A stretch of DNA of 52,285 bases from an uncultured Bacteroidales bacterium (lineage in GTDB: Bacteria; Bacteroidota; Bacteroidia; Bacteroidales; UBA932), in the NCBI GenBank assembly GCA_946403855.1, contig CAMJBH010000014.1:1-52285 (forward strand), in the 5' to 3' direction. This document shows, piece after piece, positions 25,491-34,721 of the stretch. Both the position numbers and the translations under genes were made by a program. The notes below the pieces were generated by a model that had not been told where the DNA came from, did not search any database, and saw only the letters and a program-made list of their open reading frames with translations. The first letter of the stretch is position 1; each line of letters opens with the position of its first letter.

Positions 25491-27653
25491 ATGAACGGAA
25501 AGAAAAGAACTTTGGTAACTTGTGCACTGCCGTATGCCAACGGCCCGGTGCATATAGGCCATTTGGCGGGCGTATATGTGCCCGCCGACATTTATGTGCG
25601 CTACCTTCGCATGAGGGGGGAAGATGTGTTGTATGTATGCGGCTCCGATGAGCACGGAGTTCCTATAACCATCAAGGCGCGCGAGCAGGGCTGTTCCCCG
25701 CAGGACATTGTGGACCGCTACCACAAGCTTATACGCGACTCCTTCAGCGGACTCGGCATCAACTTCGATATCTACGGACGCACTTCTTCGGCCGTACATG
25801 CGGAGGGCGCGTCGGAATTCTTCCGCAAACTCTACGATGACGGCAAGTTCGTGACCCGCGAGAGCGAGCAGTACTACGATCCCGAGGCGCAGACCTTCCT
25901 TGCCGACCGTTACATTGTGGGAACCTGTCCCAAGTGCGGCAACGAGGGCGCATACGGCGACCAGTGCGAGAAATGCGGCAGCACCCTCAGCCCCGAGGAA
26001 TTGATCAATCCCCGCTCCAAACTTAGCGGTGCTGCTCCCATCAAAAAGAAAACCACCCATTGGTATCTGCCGCTGCAGGATTACGAGCAGTGGCTGCGCG
26101 AATGGATTTTGGATGGCCATAAAGAATGGCGTACCAATGTGTACGGGCAGGTGAAGAGCTGGCTGGACGGCGGACTTCAGCCCCGTGCCGTCACCCGCGA
26201 CCTGGACTGGGGCGTGCCCGTGCCGGTAGAGGGAGCGGAAGGTAAAGTGCTGTACGTATGGTTCGACGCCCCCATAGGATACATTTCCAATACCCGCGAG
26301 CTGCTACCGCAGAGCTGGGAGAAGTGGTGGAAGTCGGAAGACACCAGGCTGGTGCACTTCATCGGCAAGGACAATATCGTGTTCCACTGTATAGTGTTCC
26401 CGAGCATGCTCAAGGCATACGGAGACGGATACATCCTGCCCGAGAACGTTCCCGCCAACGAATTCCTGAACCTGGAAGGAGACAAGATATCCACTTCGCG
26501 CGGCTGGGCCGTGTGGGCGCATGAGTTCCTGAAAGACTTCCCCGGGAAAGAGGATGTCATGCGTTATGTGCTCACAGCCAATGCTCCTCAGACAGCGGAC
26601 AACGACTTCAGCTGGAAAGATTTCCAGACGCGCAACAACTCCGAGCTCGTCGCCGTTTTCGGCAATTTCGTGAACAGGGCGGTGGTGCTTACGCACAAAT
26701 ACTTCGGCGGCAAGGTCCCTCCGTGCGGTCCTCTACTGGATGTTGACAAGGAGGTTATCGCCGAAATTCCTGCCCTTAAGGCTTCCATGGAGAAGAATCT
26801 GGAGACCTATCGTTTCCGCGAGGCTCTCAAAGATGCCATGGGCATTGCCCGTGCCGGCAATAAGTATATTTCCGATACCGAGCCTTGGAAGGTGGCCAAG
26901 ACCGACCTGGACCGTACCGCTACTATCCTTAACATATCCATGCAGATCTGTGCCGACCTCGCAGTGGCCTTCGAACCCTTTACTCCCTTCGCAGCCGAGC
27001 GCTTGCGCAACATGCTCAAAGTGGGATTTTTTGCCGGGTCCGATCACCGCAAGGGCGAGAGGCAGACAGAGAATACCTACGTCGAAGGTGAAGGCCGCGC
27101 CCTCCATACCGGCGTTACTTCAGAGAACGGAATCGTGCTGGACTGGGAACTGCTCGGGCGTCCGCAGATCCTTCCCGCAGGCCACGAGATCGGCGAAGCG
27201 GAACTGCTGTTCGCCAAGATAGAGGATGACCAGATTCAGCTGCAGCTGGACAAGCTGGAGGCCATACGCGCCGAGCGGGCGGCCCGCGAGAAAGCTGAAG
27301 CGGCAAAGAAAGTCGCTCTTCAGAAGGAAGAATGCACTTTCGAAGACTTTGAAAAGATGGATATACGCACCGCCACCGTGCTTGAGGCGGAGCGCGTACC
27401 CAAGACGGACAAGTTGCTCCGGCTCACCATCGATACGGGTATCGACCGCCGCGTCATCGTGTCGGGAATAGCCGAATTCTATTCCCCCGAAGACATGGTT
27501 GGAAAGCAGATATGCATACTCGCCAACCTTAAGCCCCGCGTGATCAGGGGCATAGAGAGCCATGGCATGATTCTGATGGCCAAACAGGGCGACGGCAAGA
27601 TGCGTTTCATTACCCCTCAGGAACTTGTATCCAATGGTGCGCAGGTGGGCTAG
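25491..27653 (+). CDS. metG: Methionyl-tRNA synthetase with C-terminal EMAP-II-like domain
   Basis: Class I synthetase charging initiator and elongator tRNA-Met. 720 aa. HIGH motif at 21-24 ([11 protein letters not shown]). A zinc-knuckle insert [18 protein letters not shown] (about 146-163). The KMSKS loop is here KISTS (332-336). [12 protein letters not shown] and the anticodon-binding helical bundle follow. Residues about 615-720 form a Trbp111/EMAP-II tRNA-binding domain ([33 protein letters not shown]), giving the dimeric long form. Between 500 and 560 there is a charged stretch before the C-terminal linker rich in Ala/Lys/Glu. The stop overlaps the next gene by 20 nt. Confidence 0.96.
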   Translation: MNGKKRTLVTCALPYANGPVHIGHLAGVYVPADIYVRYLRMRGEDVLYVCGSDEHGVPITIKAREQGCSPQDIVDRYHKLIRDSFSGLGINFDIYGRTSSAVHAEGASEFFRKLYDDGKFVTRESEQYYDPEAQTFLADRYIVGTCPKCGNEGAYGDQCEKCGSTLSPEELINPRSKLSGAAPIKKKTTHWYLPLQDYEQWLREWILDGHKEWRTNVYGQVKSWLDGGLQPRAVTRDLDWGVPVPVEGAEGKVLYVWFDAPIGYISNTRELLPQSWEKWWKSEDTRLVHFIGKDNIVFHCIVFPSMLKAYGDGYILPENVPANEFLNLEGDKISTSRGWAVWAHEFLKDFPGKEDVMRYVLTANAPQTADNDFSWKDFQTRNNSELVAVFGNFVNRAVVLTHKYFGGKVPPCGPLLDVDKEVIAEIPALKASMEKNLETYRFREALKDAMGIARAGNKYISDTEPWKVAKTDLDRTATILNISMQICADLAVAFEPFTPFAAERLRNMLKVGFFAGSDHRKGERQTENTYVEGEGRALHTGVTSENGIVLDWELLGRPQILPAGHEIGEAELLFAKIEDDQIQLQLDKLEAIRAERAAREKAEAAKKVALQKEECTFEDFEKMDIRTATVLEAERVPKTDKLLRLTIDTGIDRRVIVSGIAEFYSPEDMVGKQICILANLKPRVIRGIESHGMILMAKQGDGKMRFITPQELVSNGAQVG

Positions 27654-28887
27654 TCTGCTGCTGCTTCTGGCACTGTCGTGCGTGACTCTCCGCTCGCAGG
27701 ATAAGTACGACGAGTGGAAGGGGCTGTACAGTCCTTATGCCGAGCGTCCTGCCGGCCGGACGCCCACACCGCGCGGTTATAAGCCGTTCTATATAAGCCA
27801 TATAGGACGGCATGGAAGCCGCCTTCCGGTGAATGAGGGCTACGTCGGCAACGGACTTAAGCCACTGGCCAAAGCCGATTCCCTGGGCCTTTTGACAGAG
27901 GCAGGGAAGCGCCTGCTCGAGGGTTTTGTTAAGCTTGACAAGGCATCGCAGGGCACTTACGGGCTCATCAATGAGCTTGGAGCGTCGGAGCAGAAGGCCA
28001 TTGCCCGCCGCATGGCCGCCCGCTACTCCAAGGTGTTCAGACAGAAGGGGCGCGACAGCGTTGCCTGCTACTCCACCCACAAGCAGAGGGCGATCTTGTC
28101 CATGACGAATTTTGCCGCAGCTCTGGCCTCCGCCGCCCCCGGTGTTGATATCGGCTTCGTGGCGGGGGAGAAGTATTACGATGTGATCTGCAGGGAAAAC
28201 CTGGCCGCGCCCGGCCTCAAAGCCGGCTCGCGTCTTGCCGACAAGGCCATGGCCAGGGATTTTGACTACAAGTCCTTCTATTCGCGGATCTTCAACGATC
28301 CCGAAAAGGCCCGGTCTTGTTTCAAAAGTGACCGCCTGATAGTGGAAACTTGCGTTACAAACGGGTCTGTGGCCAGTTACATGGGCATTCAGGATATTCT
28401 TGAGGGACTTACGCCGCAGGAATTCGAGACGGCGTCCAAGATATACAACGCCAAGCAGTTCTTCCAGCATTGCGGCAGTGCCGAGCAGGGAGAATGGCGC
28501 ATGCATATCATGGATACCTTGGTGCTGGACTTCGTGTCACGCGCAGATGCAGCGGTCGCCGGCGGCAAGATTGCTGCCGACCTGCGCTTCAGCCACGATG
28601 TGGGCATGATGCCGTTTTTCTCGTTGATAGGGCTCGAAGGCTATGAGAAGAGGCTGAGTTTCGATGAGGTGTCCGATAACTGGAACGCCACTAACATGAT
28701 GCCGATGGGTACCAATCTTCAATTGGTGTTTTTCCGCGGCAGACGGGGGGATGTTCTGGTGAAGGTCCTGTTCAACGAGGGCGAAAGTTCCTTCCCCGCC
28801 CTCGGCCCCGGTCCGTTCTACCCCTGGAGCGAGCTGCGTGCCTACCTCCTCTCTACTGTGCGTAATCAGCAAGCTGTTGATAATTAG
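27634..28887 (+). CDS. Secreted histidine acid phosphatase (MINPP/phytase-like)
   Basis: 417 aa with a signal peptide ([22 protein letters not shown]; a Cys in the segment makes a lipoprotein possible but the lipobox is poor). Branch-2 histidine phosphatase motifs: SHIGRHGSR (55-63) with nucleophile His60, and the late SHDVGMM with His321-Asp322 as acid/base. The family includes multiple-inositol-polyphosphate phosphatases and phytases; gut Bacteroidetes secrete such enzymes to release phosphate from inositol phosphates, so that role is likely but not certain. ATG 27634 is preferred to the in-frame TTG at 27625. It overlaps the end of metG by 20 nt and is the last gene of the operon, followed 4 nt later by hairpin D. 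Confidence 0.85.
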   Translation: MVRRWASLLLLLALSCVTLRSQDKYDEWKGLYSPYAERPAGRTPTPRGYKPFYISHIGRHGSRLPVNEGYVGNGLKPLAKADSLGLLTEAGKRLLEGFVKLDKASQGTYGLINELGASEQKAIARRMAARYSKVFRQKGRDSVACYSTHKQRAILSMTNFAAALASAAPGVDIGFVAGEKYYDVICRENLAAPGLKAGSRLADKAMARDFDYKSFYSRIFNDPEKARSCFKSDRLIVETCVTNGSVASYMGIQDILEGLTPQEFETASKIYNAKQFFQHCGSAEQGEWRMHIMDTLVLDFVSRADAAVAGGKIAADLRFSHDVGMMPFFSLIGLEGYEKRLSFDEVSDNWNATNMMPMGTNLQLVFFRGRRGDVLVKVLFNEGESSFPALGPGPFYPWSELRAYLLSTVRNQQAVDN

Positions 28888-28891
28888 TTGC

Positions 28892-28935
28892 TTGTGAAAT
28901 CCGGGTGCTCCTTCGGGAGCACCCGGATTTCACAA
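28892..28935 (+). repeat. Perfect 20-bp hairpin with TTCG loop (copy D), terminator-like position
   Basis: Arms 28892-28911 and 28916-28935 are perfectly complementary around a TTCG tetraloop, a very stable RNA fold. It starts 4 nt after the phosphatase stop. The apical part GCTCCTTCGGGAGC differs by one base from the GCTCCTCCGGGAGC inside the arms of element A. No T-run follows, so it is not a classic intrinsic terminator; it could protect the 3' end or be a reduced member of the palindrome family. Confidence 0.75.
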
Positions 28936-28968
28936 ATAGTTGATATATAGTTATTTATTTGTTACGAT

Positions 28969-29943
28969 ATGAAAAAGATCCTATTGGTTATGATGAGCCT
29001 GGCGCTTCTGAGCGTGGGCTTTGAGGCCGGTGCCGGAAAGCCCGGAAATCTGCGTCTTGTTTACTGGAACATCCAAAATGGCATGTGGGATGGACAGCCG
29101 GATGATTATCAGCGGTTTACCGATTGGGTTAAGTCTCAGAAACCTGATGTGTGCGTGTGGTGCGAGGCCCAGCCGATCTATAAGACCGGAACATACACCA
29201 AGCTCGACAATGTCGGCGAGTGGCAGAAGGACGAGCTGATGACCCAAATGTGGAAGCGCTTAGGTAAGCGCTATGGCCATAAATATGTGTATATCGGAGG
29301 CCACAGGGATAATTATCCGCAGGTTGTCACTTCGCGTTTCCCTCTTGAGGCTGTTGACCGTATTATCGGTAACGCCGATACTCTGGTGTCTCACGGAGCC
29401 GGATGGGTGCGCCTGAAGGTGGCCGGGAAGCCGATCAATATTGTTACTCTGCACACCTGGCCTCAGCAGTATGGCTTTAATGTGCCTCAGGCCGACAGGG
29501 AAAGGAGTAAGGCTGCTTTTGAAGGCGACAAGTTCCGCCGTGCCGAGATGGAGTATATTTGCAGGCACACTATAGGCACTGACCCTGCCGCCGCTGAAGG
29601 TTTGTGGATGATGATGGGAGATTTTAATTCCCGTTCCCGCCTCGATAACTGGGTGTACCGTTATGCCGATGATGATACCAAGTTGCTTGTGCACGATTAC
29701 ATTTTGCAGCACACTCCTTATGTGGATATCATTTACGAGAGCAACCCCAATAATTTTTATTCTTCCACTTGGGGAAGGGCCCGTATAGATTTTGTGTATT
29801 GTACGCCGCTGCTGGCTAATTGCGTGGTTAATGCGGTTATGTACACGGATGATTATACCCGTCCTGTGAAGAGTAAGGTGGTGACGAGTTTTTATGAGCC
29901 TTCGGATCACAGGCCCATAGTGGTCGATTTCAAGATCAAGTAA
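28969..29943 (+). CDS. Secreted endonuclease/exonuclease/phosphatase-fold protein
   Basis: 324 aa with signal peptide MKKILLVMMSLALLSVGFEAGAG. The EEP fold is visible as VYWNIQNGMW (metal Asn), VWCEAQ (metal Glu), TLHTWP, MMGDFNSRS (Asp/Asn pair) and the final SDHRPIVVDF (catalytic Asp-His). The family covers DNase I-like nucleases, sphingomyelinases and inositol-phosphate 5-phosphatases. Secretion and the upstream inositol-phosphatase-like neighbour hint at a phosphodiester or phosphate-scavenging role (inference). By eye it uses more T-ending codons than its neighbours, which could mean lower expression or a different history. It may have its own promoter between hairpin D and 28968; no clean TAnnTTTG is seen. 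Confidence 0.82.
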   Translation: MKKILLVMMSLALLSVGFEAGAGKPGNLRLVYWNIQNGMWDGQPDDYQRFTDWVKSQKPDVCVWCEAQPIYKTGTYTKLDNVGEWQKDELMTQMWKRLGKRYGHKYVYIGGHRDNYPQVVTSRFPLEAVDRIIGNADTLVSHGAGWVRLKVAGKPINIVTLHTWPQQYGFNVPQADRERSKAAFEGDKFRRAEMEYICRHTIGTDPAAAEGLWMMMGDFNSRSRLDNWVYRYADDDTKLLVHDYILQHTPYVDIIYESNPNNFYSSTWGRARIDFVYCTPLLANCVVNAVMYTDDYTRPVKSKVVTSFYEPSDHRPIVVDFKIK

Positions 29944-29962
29944 ACCTTCCTCTGCAATTTCT

Positions 29963-30031
29963 ATCTGTAGCACCCTGCTTCTGGAGCCGTAAAACTTGGG
30001 GAAAAGGCTCCAAGAGCAGGGTGCTACAGAT
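29963..30031. repeat. Palindromic element, type I, copy E (convergent gene ends)
   Basis: Arms 29963-29988 and 30006-30031 are 26 nt with two adjacent mismatches. The loop 29989-30005 is GTAAAACTTGGGGAAAA, plus orientation, flanked by GGAGCC/GGCTCC as in copy A. It lies between the stop of the EEP-fold gene and the convergent stop of the DUF4886 gene, so it could act as a bidirectional terminator here. Confidence 0.87.
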
Positions 30032-30044
30032 TGCTACAGTAGTC

Positions 30045-30061
30045 GTAAAACTCGGGGAAAA
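30045..30061. repeat. Type I core copy E2 without good stem
   Basis: GTAAAACTCGGGGAAAA, a second core in the same orientation, 14 nt after copy E. Its immediate flanks show no convincing long inverted repeat. Sequence just left of copy E (CCTCTGCAA) loosely matches the reverse complement of sequence just right of E2 (CCTTGGCAA), so copy E may have landed inside an older element; this is only suggestive. Confidence 0.7.
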
Positions 30062-30079
30062 GGTTGCCAAGGCAGCCGA

Positions 30080-31780
30080 TTAGTCCAGGAGCATTATCTT
30101 GGGCTGGACAGTTGCGTCCAGGTTCTGGACCGACTGTGTGCGGGGATGATCGAAATGACGGCCGTTGACCTGATGCTCAAGACAGCAAGTCATGCGCAAC
30201 TTGAAATCTTTTGTCGGAGCGGAAAGCTGTACCTCCGCCTTGATGGGCCGTATCTCTGATGCCGCAAAAGCTATATTGTAGGTAATGGTCTCGCTATAGG
30301 GAACATTGGTGTCATAAGTCTTGCCGGAAATAGTCTCGGTCTTGACTCCGAATCCAGGCACTGCCTTCCATTCATCCCCGTCGAGGTACTCCAGCAGCCA
30401 GTACTTCGAACCATATTTATTTGTGTTCCAGGCAAATTCGGCATATAACCGGGCGCCGGCGGGGAATTGTTCTCCGGTGGTCGTCTCGAACAAGAAGTAG
30501 TCTCCGGGCAACGCTGCGCAAACCGAAGGAAGGCCCGTGGCGCTGATCATGGTTCCGGCCCTTTCGTTGCCAGAAGTGGCGCTCCACTTACTCTTGTCGA
30601 GCTGGACGAAAGAAATACGCCCGCCGGCCTGTTTGTTCGACGACACATGGCCCAGAACGCCTGCGGCATTGCTGTAATGATAGGTTCCCAGGCTGGATTT
30701 CTGGTCGGGCAGGGTGGTGAAAGAAGAAATGTAAGCGTCTTCTACCGCGTTGGTGGCGCTGAATTCCCATTCTGCGAGCGTCTTGCCGCTCTGCGGCTGC
30801 TCAGGATTCGGATCCTTGAACCTCGAAAGGTCAGTGACCTGATAGGGATGCAGACAGGCCTCGTGGGCGGCTGTCTGGCAGATCTCGGCAACGTAAGCGT
30901 CTATCGAAGCAGGGTAGTAGGGATTGCCAAGCACGCTCTGCCCCATGATTTTTTCGAACCAGATGCAGCCTGCCGTGTAGCGGCCGTAACTCTTGTTGAG
31001 GTGCCAGCCGTCCCTGTCGAAAGTATCTCCCAGGTAGGAACTGCGTCCGTTCTGGATGGCATCGACTGTGTTGATGATAATATCGACTGGATAAGTTTCG
31101 GCAACCTTTTTCGTGGTCTCGGTGATCATGGAGTACATCTTGGCCGTGTCGTAGTCGTAGTTGCCGAACTTGGCGTTGGTGGAATGTGCCGGAGCCACCC
31201 ATGGCACATGGTAAACCAGCTTGAATTTCCGGTAGGAGGCATTCTCGCGGCAATAGTTTATCATGTTGGTCATCCAGGGCTCGAAAGTTTCTAACTGGCC
31301 GTGGTGCCCTGCGCCCTGCTGCAGGCTGATGTAATCCCAGCGCTCATCCAGCAGACCCTCCTTGAAAGTAGCATCGGATTTGGTGACCACGGTTCCGCCA
31401 GATTCGTCGCTTATCTTGCGGTAGCTGTAGGCCTTGGTCTCCTTGCTGGTCCTGTCCCAATGAGTTTCCAGGTCGCAGCCGGCAATGTACAGCTCGCCGA
31501 TTATGACCTTCTGTCCGACAGCATGGAAAAGTGGCCAGAGCTCCTGCTCTACTGCATCTGCGCTGAAACTGTTGCCAACCGCCAGTACGCGTATAATTCC
31601 GTCGTTATTGGGAACATCGCGCGGGTCGGCAGGCACCTCCGGCTCCGGTTCCGGCTGGGGCTCCGGTTTCGGTTCGGGGTTGACTATAGGCTGAGGCTCC
31701 GGTTTGGGCTCGGGTTTCTCACATCCGGCGCTTAGGAAAGCAGCAAGCAGTGCTGCAGTAAACAAATTCATTTTGGTCAT
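30080..31780 (-). CDS. DUF4886 (SGNH-like) lipoprotein
   Basis: 566 aa from ATG 31780 (MTKMNLF); Met at 31771 is an alternative. Signal with lipobox LSAGC. A Pro-Glu-Lys repeat linker (PEPKPEPQP type, about residues 20-50) follows. The DUF4886 domain starts at IRVLAVGNSFSADAVEQEL (the GNSFS serine block), continues with WDYISLQQGAGHHG and ends with DRDGWHLNKSYGRY (the Asp-x-x-His block), an SGNH-hydrolase-like arrangement. The C-terminal 200 residues are beta-rich (AEWEFSATNAVEDAY, YFLFETTTGEQFPAGARLY) and look like a jelly-roll or carbohydrate-binding module. The likely role is a surface esterase acting on decorated glycans (inference). A longer in-frame start at 31849 would read through palindrome F and is rejected. 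Confidence 0.82.
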   Translation of the reverse strand: MTKMNLFTAALLAAFLSAGCEKPEPKPEPQPIVNPEPKPEPQPEPEPEVPADPRDVPNNDGIIRVLAVGNSFSADAVEQELWPLFHAVGQKVIIGELYIAGCDLETHWDRTSKETKAYSYRKISDESGGTVVTKSDATFKEGLLDERWDYISLQQGAGHHGQLETFEPWMTNMINYCRENASYRKFKLVYHVPWVAPAHSTNAKFGNYDYDTAKMYSMITETTKKVAETYPVDIIINTVDAIQNGRSSYLGDTFDRDGWHLNKSYGRYTAGCIWFEKIMGQSVLGNPYYPASIDAYVAEICQTAAHEACLHPYQVTDLSRFKDPNPEQPQSGKTLAEWEFSATNAVEDAYISSFTTLPDQKSSLGTYHYSNAAGVLGHVSSNKQAGGRISFVQLDKSKWSATSGNERAGTMISATGLPSVCAALPGDYFLFETTTGEQFPAGARLYAEFAWNTNKYGSKYWLLEYLDGDEWKAVPGFGVKTETISGKTYDTNVPYSETITYNIAFAASEIRPIKAEVQLSAPTKDFKLRMTCCLEHQVNGRHFDHPRTQSVQNLDATVQPKIMLLD

Positions 31781-31793
31781 AATCTTAATGTTA

Positions 31794-31868
31794 TTCAGCA
31801 CAGGGACCTTGCATGGCGGCCCGTAAAACATGGGGGAAAGGGCCGCCATGCAAGGCCCCTGTGCTGAA
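31794..31868. repeat. Palindromic element, type I, copy F (between divergent genes)
   Basis: Arms 31794-31822 and 31840-31868 are 29 nt with one mismatch. The loop 31823-31839 is GTAAAACATGGGGGAAA, plus orientation. It lies between the starts of the DUF4886 gene (minus, 31780) and the secreted gene at 31919 (plus), 13 nt from the former, so it cannot be a terminator for either and probably sits in the DUF4886 leader. Confidence 0.88.
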
Positions 31869-31918
31869 GTACAAATATAATAATTATATTATTCTATATT
31901 ATTTGCTATCTTAGCGAC

Positions 31919-33391
31919 ATGCTTAAGAAACTCTTTTTGTTTATCGCGTTCGCATCATGCTGCGCTCTCGCCTCTGCCCAGGACTGGGGCGGGCGTTATG
32001 TCTATGAATACCTTGACGAAGACAAGACTCTTGCCCTGGGTGACCTTTATCTCATCCCCGTAGGCCCCGACAAGGCAGAGTTCCTCCTGACTGTCACCAT
32101 GAAGGACGACGGCTACACCATGGTATATGACAGCGCCGGCGAGCCCGTGCAGCTGACAGGCAGCCAGTTCGTGTACAAGTTCCCAGAATTCGACTATACG
32201 CTTACCTTCGACCTTGCTCCCGAGGTGGACGAAGGCGTACCCATGGAGAATACGGTCATGATAAGCGAGCATCTGGGAGAAGGTGCACCGCCGTATCCTG
32301 TGGATATTATGATAGACGCTTACTATCGCCGCGACCCCGACTACTTTGTGGCGCCCAACGGATATATGTATCATGTGTCCGGCGAGACTTGTGCTCTTGC
32401 TTGCGGCGGTATTTACAGGGGCAGGGTAGATCTGCCGTCAACTGTAGTGGGTCCCTTCGGCAGGGTGTACAAAGTCAGCGGGATTGAAACAGATGCCTTT
32501 GCCTTTTCGCAGAAGCTAACCCAGGTGACCATCTCCGATGCCGGCCAGAGAGTGGCCCCCGGAGCGCTTACCTATACCGAGATCCCTTACGACTGGGACA
32601 AGATTGCAAAGCCTTTCTTCGCTTATCCGGGGCCTGAACGTGACTGCTTCGTGATTCCCTGGGAAGAGGGCTATGTGCGTCCTGAGATCGGCTTGCCATG
32701 GGTGATTTTCAAACAGAATGTGGCTCCTGCGCAGAAATGCGGCGACACAACTGCCAAAGAAGGCGCTATGGCGGGACGCGTGGACCAGGACTTCAGGCTT
32801 ACCAAAGGCGTGTTCTATCAACTCCAGGCGTCGAAAGACGAAGTGAACAAAATGTTCCGAGGCTACGATGCCATGGAGATTGAGGCCTTGGTGGCGGATG
32901 CCGATTTTGTGGCATTCCACACCTTCCCTGCATTCGGACGATGGAAATTCCCGGAGGCAGAGCGTTCCGCCTCTTCCGACGTGGAAGAGCAAGTGGCCAA
33001 GATGTACGGCCGCGAAGTGATGTACAGCAGGCGGGCCGCCTGGCTGCGCAACGGATATGGTGAGCTTGACATCGTTGAATTTACCCACAAGGACCATCAG
33101 GCAATGGTTGTCTTTGCCTGGGTCAACGGCGGGGAAGTCGAAGCCACCGCATGCCTGACTACTGACATTGAATCAGAGTTTGAAGACAGTGGCGTTTGGA
33201 ACGTCGATGACGAAGGAACTTATGGCATACCCGATGTGGTGACCATAGCCCAGGATCCCGACGGAGCCGTCACGATTTTCCTTGCCAAGAATGCAGCGGA
33301 GAGCATAACATGCTTCGCCCTGCATCAGAAAGGCGACAAACTGGAACTGATCGAAATTGACCAGTGGTATCGCTTTGTGGATGTCCTGTAG
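31919..33391 (+). CDS. Secreted protein of unknown function
   Basis: 490 aa. The signal peptide MLKKLFLFIAFASCCALASAQ is followed by the mature start DWGGRYVYEY. The first 130 residues look like a small beta-domain (YEYLDEDKTLALGDLYLIPVG). Next comes a segment resembling a cell-surface leucine-rich/BspA-like strand (VYKVSGIETDAFAFSQKLTQVTISDAG), which in Bacteroidetes often opens LRR_5 repeats; only one such unit is visible. The remainder is acidic and without a family I recognise. Upstream is A/T-rich with a near -7 box TATCTTAG 4 nt before the ATG. It is convergent with the tolC-like gene, 9 nt apart. Confidence 0.72.
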   Translation: MLKKLFLFIAFASCCALASAQDWGGRYVYEYLDEDKTLALGDLYLIPVGPDKAEFLLTVTMKDDGYTMVYDSAGEPVQLTGSQFVYKFPEFDYTLTFDLAPEVDEGVPMENTVMISEHLGEGAPPYPVDIMIDAYYRRDPDYFVAPNGYMYHVSGETCALACGGIYRGRVDLPSTVVGPFGRVYKVSGIETDAFAFSQKLTQVTISDAGQRVAPGALTYTEIPYDWDKIAKPFFAYPGPERDCFVIPWEEGYVRPEIGLPWVIFKQNVAPAQKCGDTTAKEGAMAGRVDQDFRLTKGVFYQLQASKDEVNKMFRGYDAMEIEALVADADFVAFHTFPAFGRWKFPEAERSASSDVEEQVAKMYGREVMYSRRAAWLRNGYGELDIVEFTHKDHQAMVVFAWVNGGEVEATACLTTDIESEFEDSGVWNVDDEGTYGIPDVVTIAQDPDGAVTIFLAKNAAESITCFALHQKGDKLELIEIDQWYRFVDVL

Positions 33392-33400
33392 GCTCTTGCC

Positions 33401-34720
33401 TCAGAAGTTGAGCTCCTTGCCCCGGTAGAAGTCCAGAAGTTTGGTCTGGTAGAGGCATTGGAAACGGGCCTGTATGTGCTCCGATTCCGCCCGCAGCCAT
33501 GAATTCCTGGCGTCGTTGTAGTCGGCGATCCCGGCTTTGCCCACTTTGTACTTCTCTTCGGTCATTTCGTAATGCTCCTTTGCGCTCAGGGCTGTCTGGG
33601 CGCTTCCGCTGTAACGTGCCTGAGAGTTGAGGGCATTGTAGTAGGCCTGCTGGATTTCCTTGTAAAGCGACTTTTTGACGTTTTCCAGATTGAGTTGCTG
33701 GCCCTGAAGACTGACCTGCGCCCCGCGCACCTGGTTCCGCACCGAGAAGCGCTGGAAAATGGGAATGTTGAGAGACAGTCCCACATACTGGCTGAAGTTA
33801 TTCCTGAGCTGTTCTCCGAAGCTTACAGACTGCACCTTCGAATTGGTGTAGAAATTGGTCCCCAGGCCGCCGCTGAGCGAAAGCGAAGGCAGGTATCCGC
33901 CTTTGGCCCGGTCAACTGCCAACTTGGCCGACTCTACCCCTATCTTGGCCGATTCCACGGCCGGCTTGATTTCTACTGCTTCTGCAAAAATGGCCTCCGG
34001 ACGCATCAGGAGCGCATTCCCTGCTTCGCTCACATCGGGAGTGACGATTGCAAACCCCTCGGGGGAGCTGAGCTCCAGAAGCTGCGTTAATTCCAGCACG
34101 GAAATACTCAGGTTGCCTTGGGCCTGGATTTCACTCTGACGGCTCTGGGCAAGGGTGGCTTGCTGGGCAGATACTTCGGCAGAACTGACCTTGCCGGCGT
34201 TGTAACGCTCCTTAATCTGATCGAGCAGCTGGGCATCGTGTTCGCATTGCTGCGACGCGACTTTCAGGAGCTCCTGATTGTAGAGTATCTGCACATAGGC
34301 CTGGGCCACGGCCACGCGTATGTCGTCGCGCGCCTTTTCGAGGTCTGCAGTGGCAGCTTCAAGGTTGAGGCGGCTTATTTTGATGCCGTTGTTGATATCA
34401 AAACCCTGAAAAATGGGGATCTCACCGCCGAGGCTGAACGAAGTGGATGTGGTGTTGGAATTGGAATAAGTGTTATCTGCCGTGAGGCCTCGTCCGAACG
34501 ACAGGTTCTCGCCGGCGGAAGCGCTTAGCCCGGGAAGCCGCCTGCTCTTGGCGTTGTCCAGTTCTATTTCCCTTTGTTCCACGGCAAGGCCGCTTTGCTT
34601 GACCGTGAGGTTATGGTCCAAAGCATAGTTGATGCAGTCTGCAAGGCTCCAGGGGACATTCTGGGCGTAGGCGGCGGTGGCCGCCAGCAGCAGGGCCAGG
34701 CTTATTATAATCTTTCTCAT
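33401..34720 (-). CDS. TolC-family outer-membrane efflux protein
   Basis: 439 aa with signal peptide MRKIIISLALLLAATAAYAQ. Two OEP repeats with long amphipathic helices are typical of the trimeric TolC tunnel: LADCINYALDHNLTVKQSGLAVEQREIELDNAKSRRLPGLSAS opens the first, and a second begins near AVESAKIGVESAKLAVDRAKGGYLPSLSLSGG. It starts one nucleotide after the MacA-like gene stop and ends a five-gene operon. It should form the outer-membrane exit duct for the MacAB-like pump. Confidence 0.93.
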   Translation of the reverse strand: MRKIIISLALLLAATAAYAQNVPWSLADCINYALDHNLTVKQSGLAVEQREIELDNAKSRRLPGLSASAGENLSFGRGLTADNTYSNSNTTSTSFSLGGEIPIFQGFDINNGIKISRLNLEAATADLEKARDDIRVAVAQAYVQILYNQELLKVASQQCEHDAQLLDQIKERYNAGKVSSAEVSAQQATLAQSRQSEIQAQGNLSISVLELTQLLELSSPEGFAIVTPDVSEAGNALLMRPEAIFAEAVEIKPAVESAKIGVESAKLAVDRAKGGYLPSLSLSGGLGTNFYTNSKVQSVSFGEQLRNNFSQYVGLSLNIPIFQRFSVRNQVRGAQVSLQGQQLNLENVKKSLYKEIQQAYYNALNSQARYSGSAQTALSAKEHYEMTEEKYKVGKAGIADYNDARNSWLRAESEHIQARFQCLYQTKLLDFYRGKELNF

Positions 34721-34721
34721 G

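Noticed and set aside
30080..31849. Longer DUF4886 protein starting at 31849
   Set aside because: The extra 23 residues would be encoded by palindrome F and would place the lipoprotein signal internally.
2013..31868. Type I palindromes as ordinary intrinsic terminators
   Set aside because: None is followed by a T-run, two lie between divergent starts, and their loops are conserved in sequence, which terminator loops are not.
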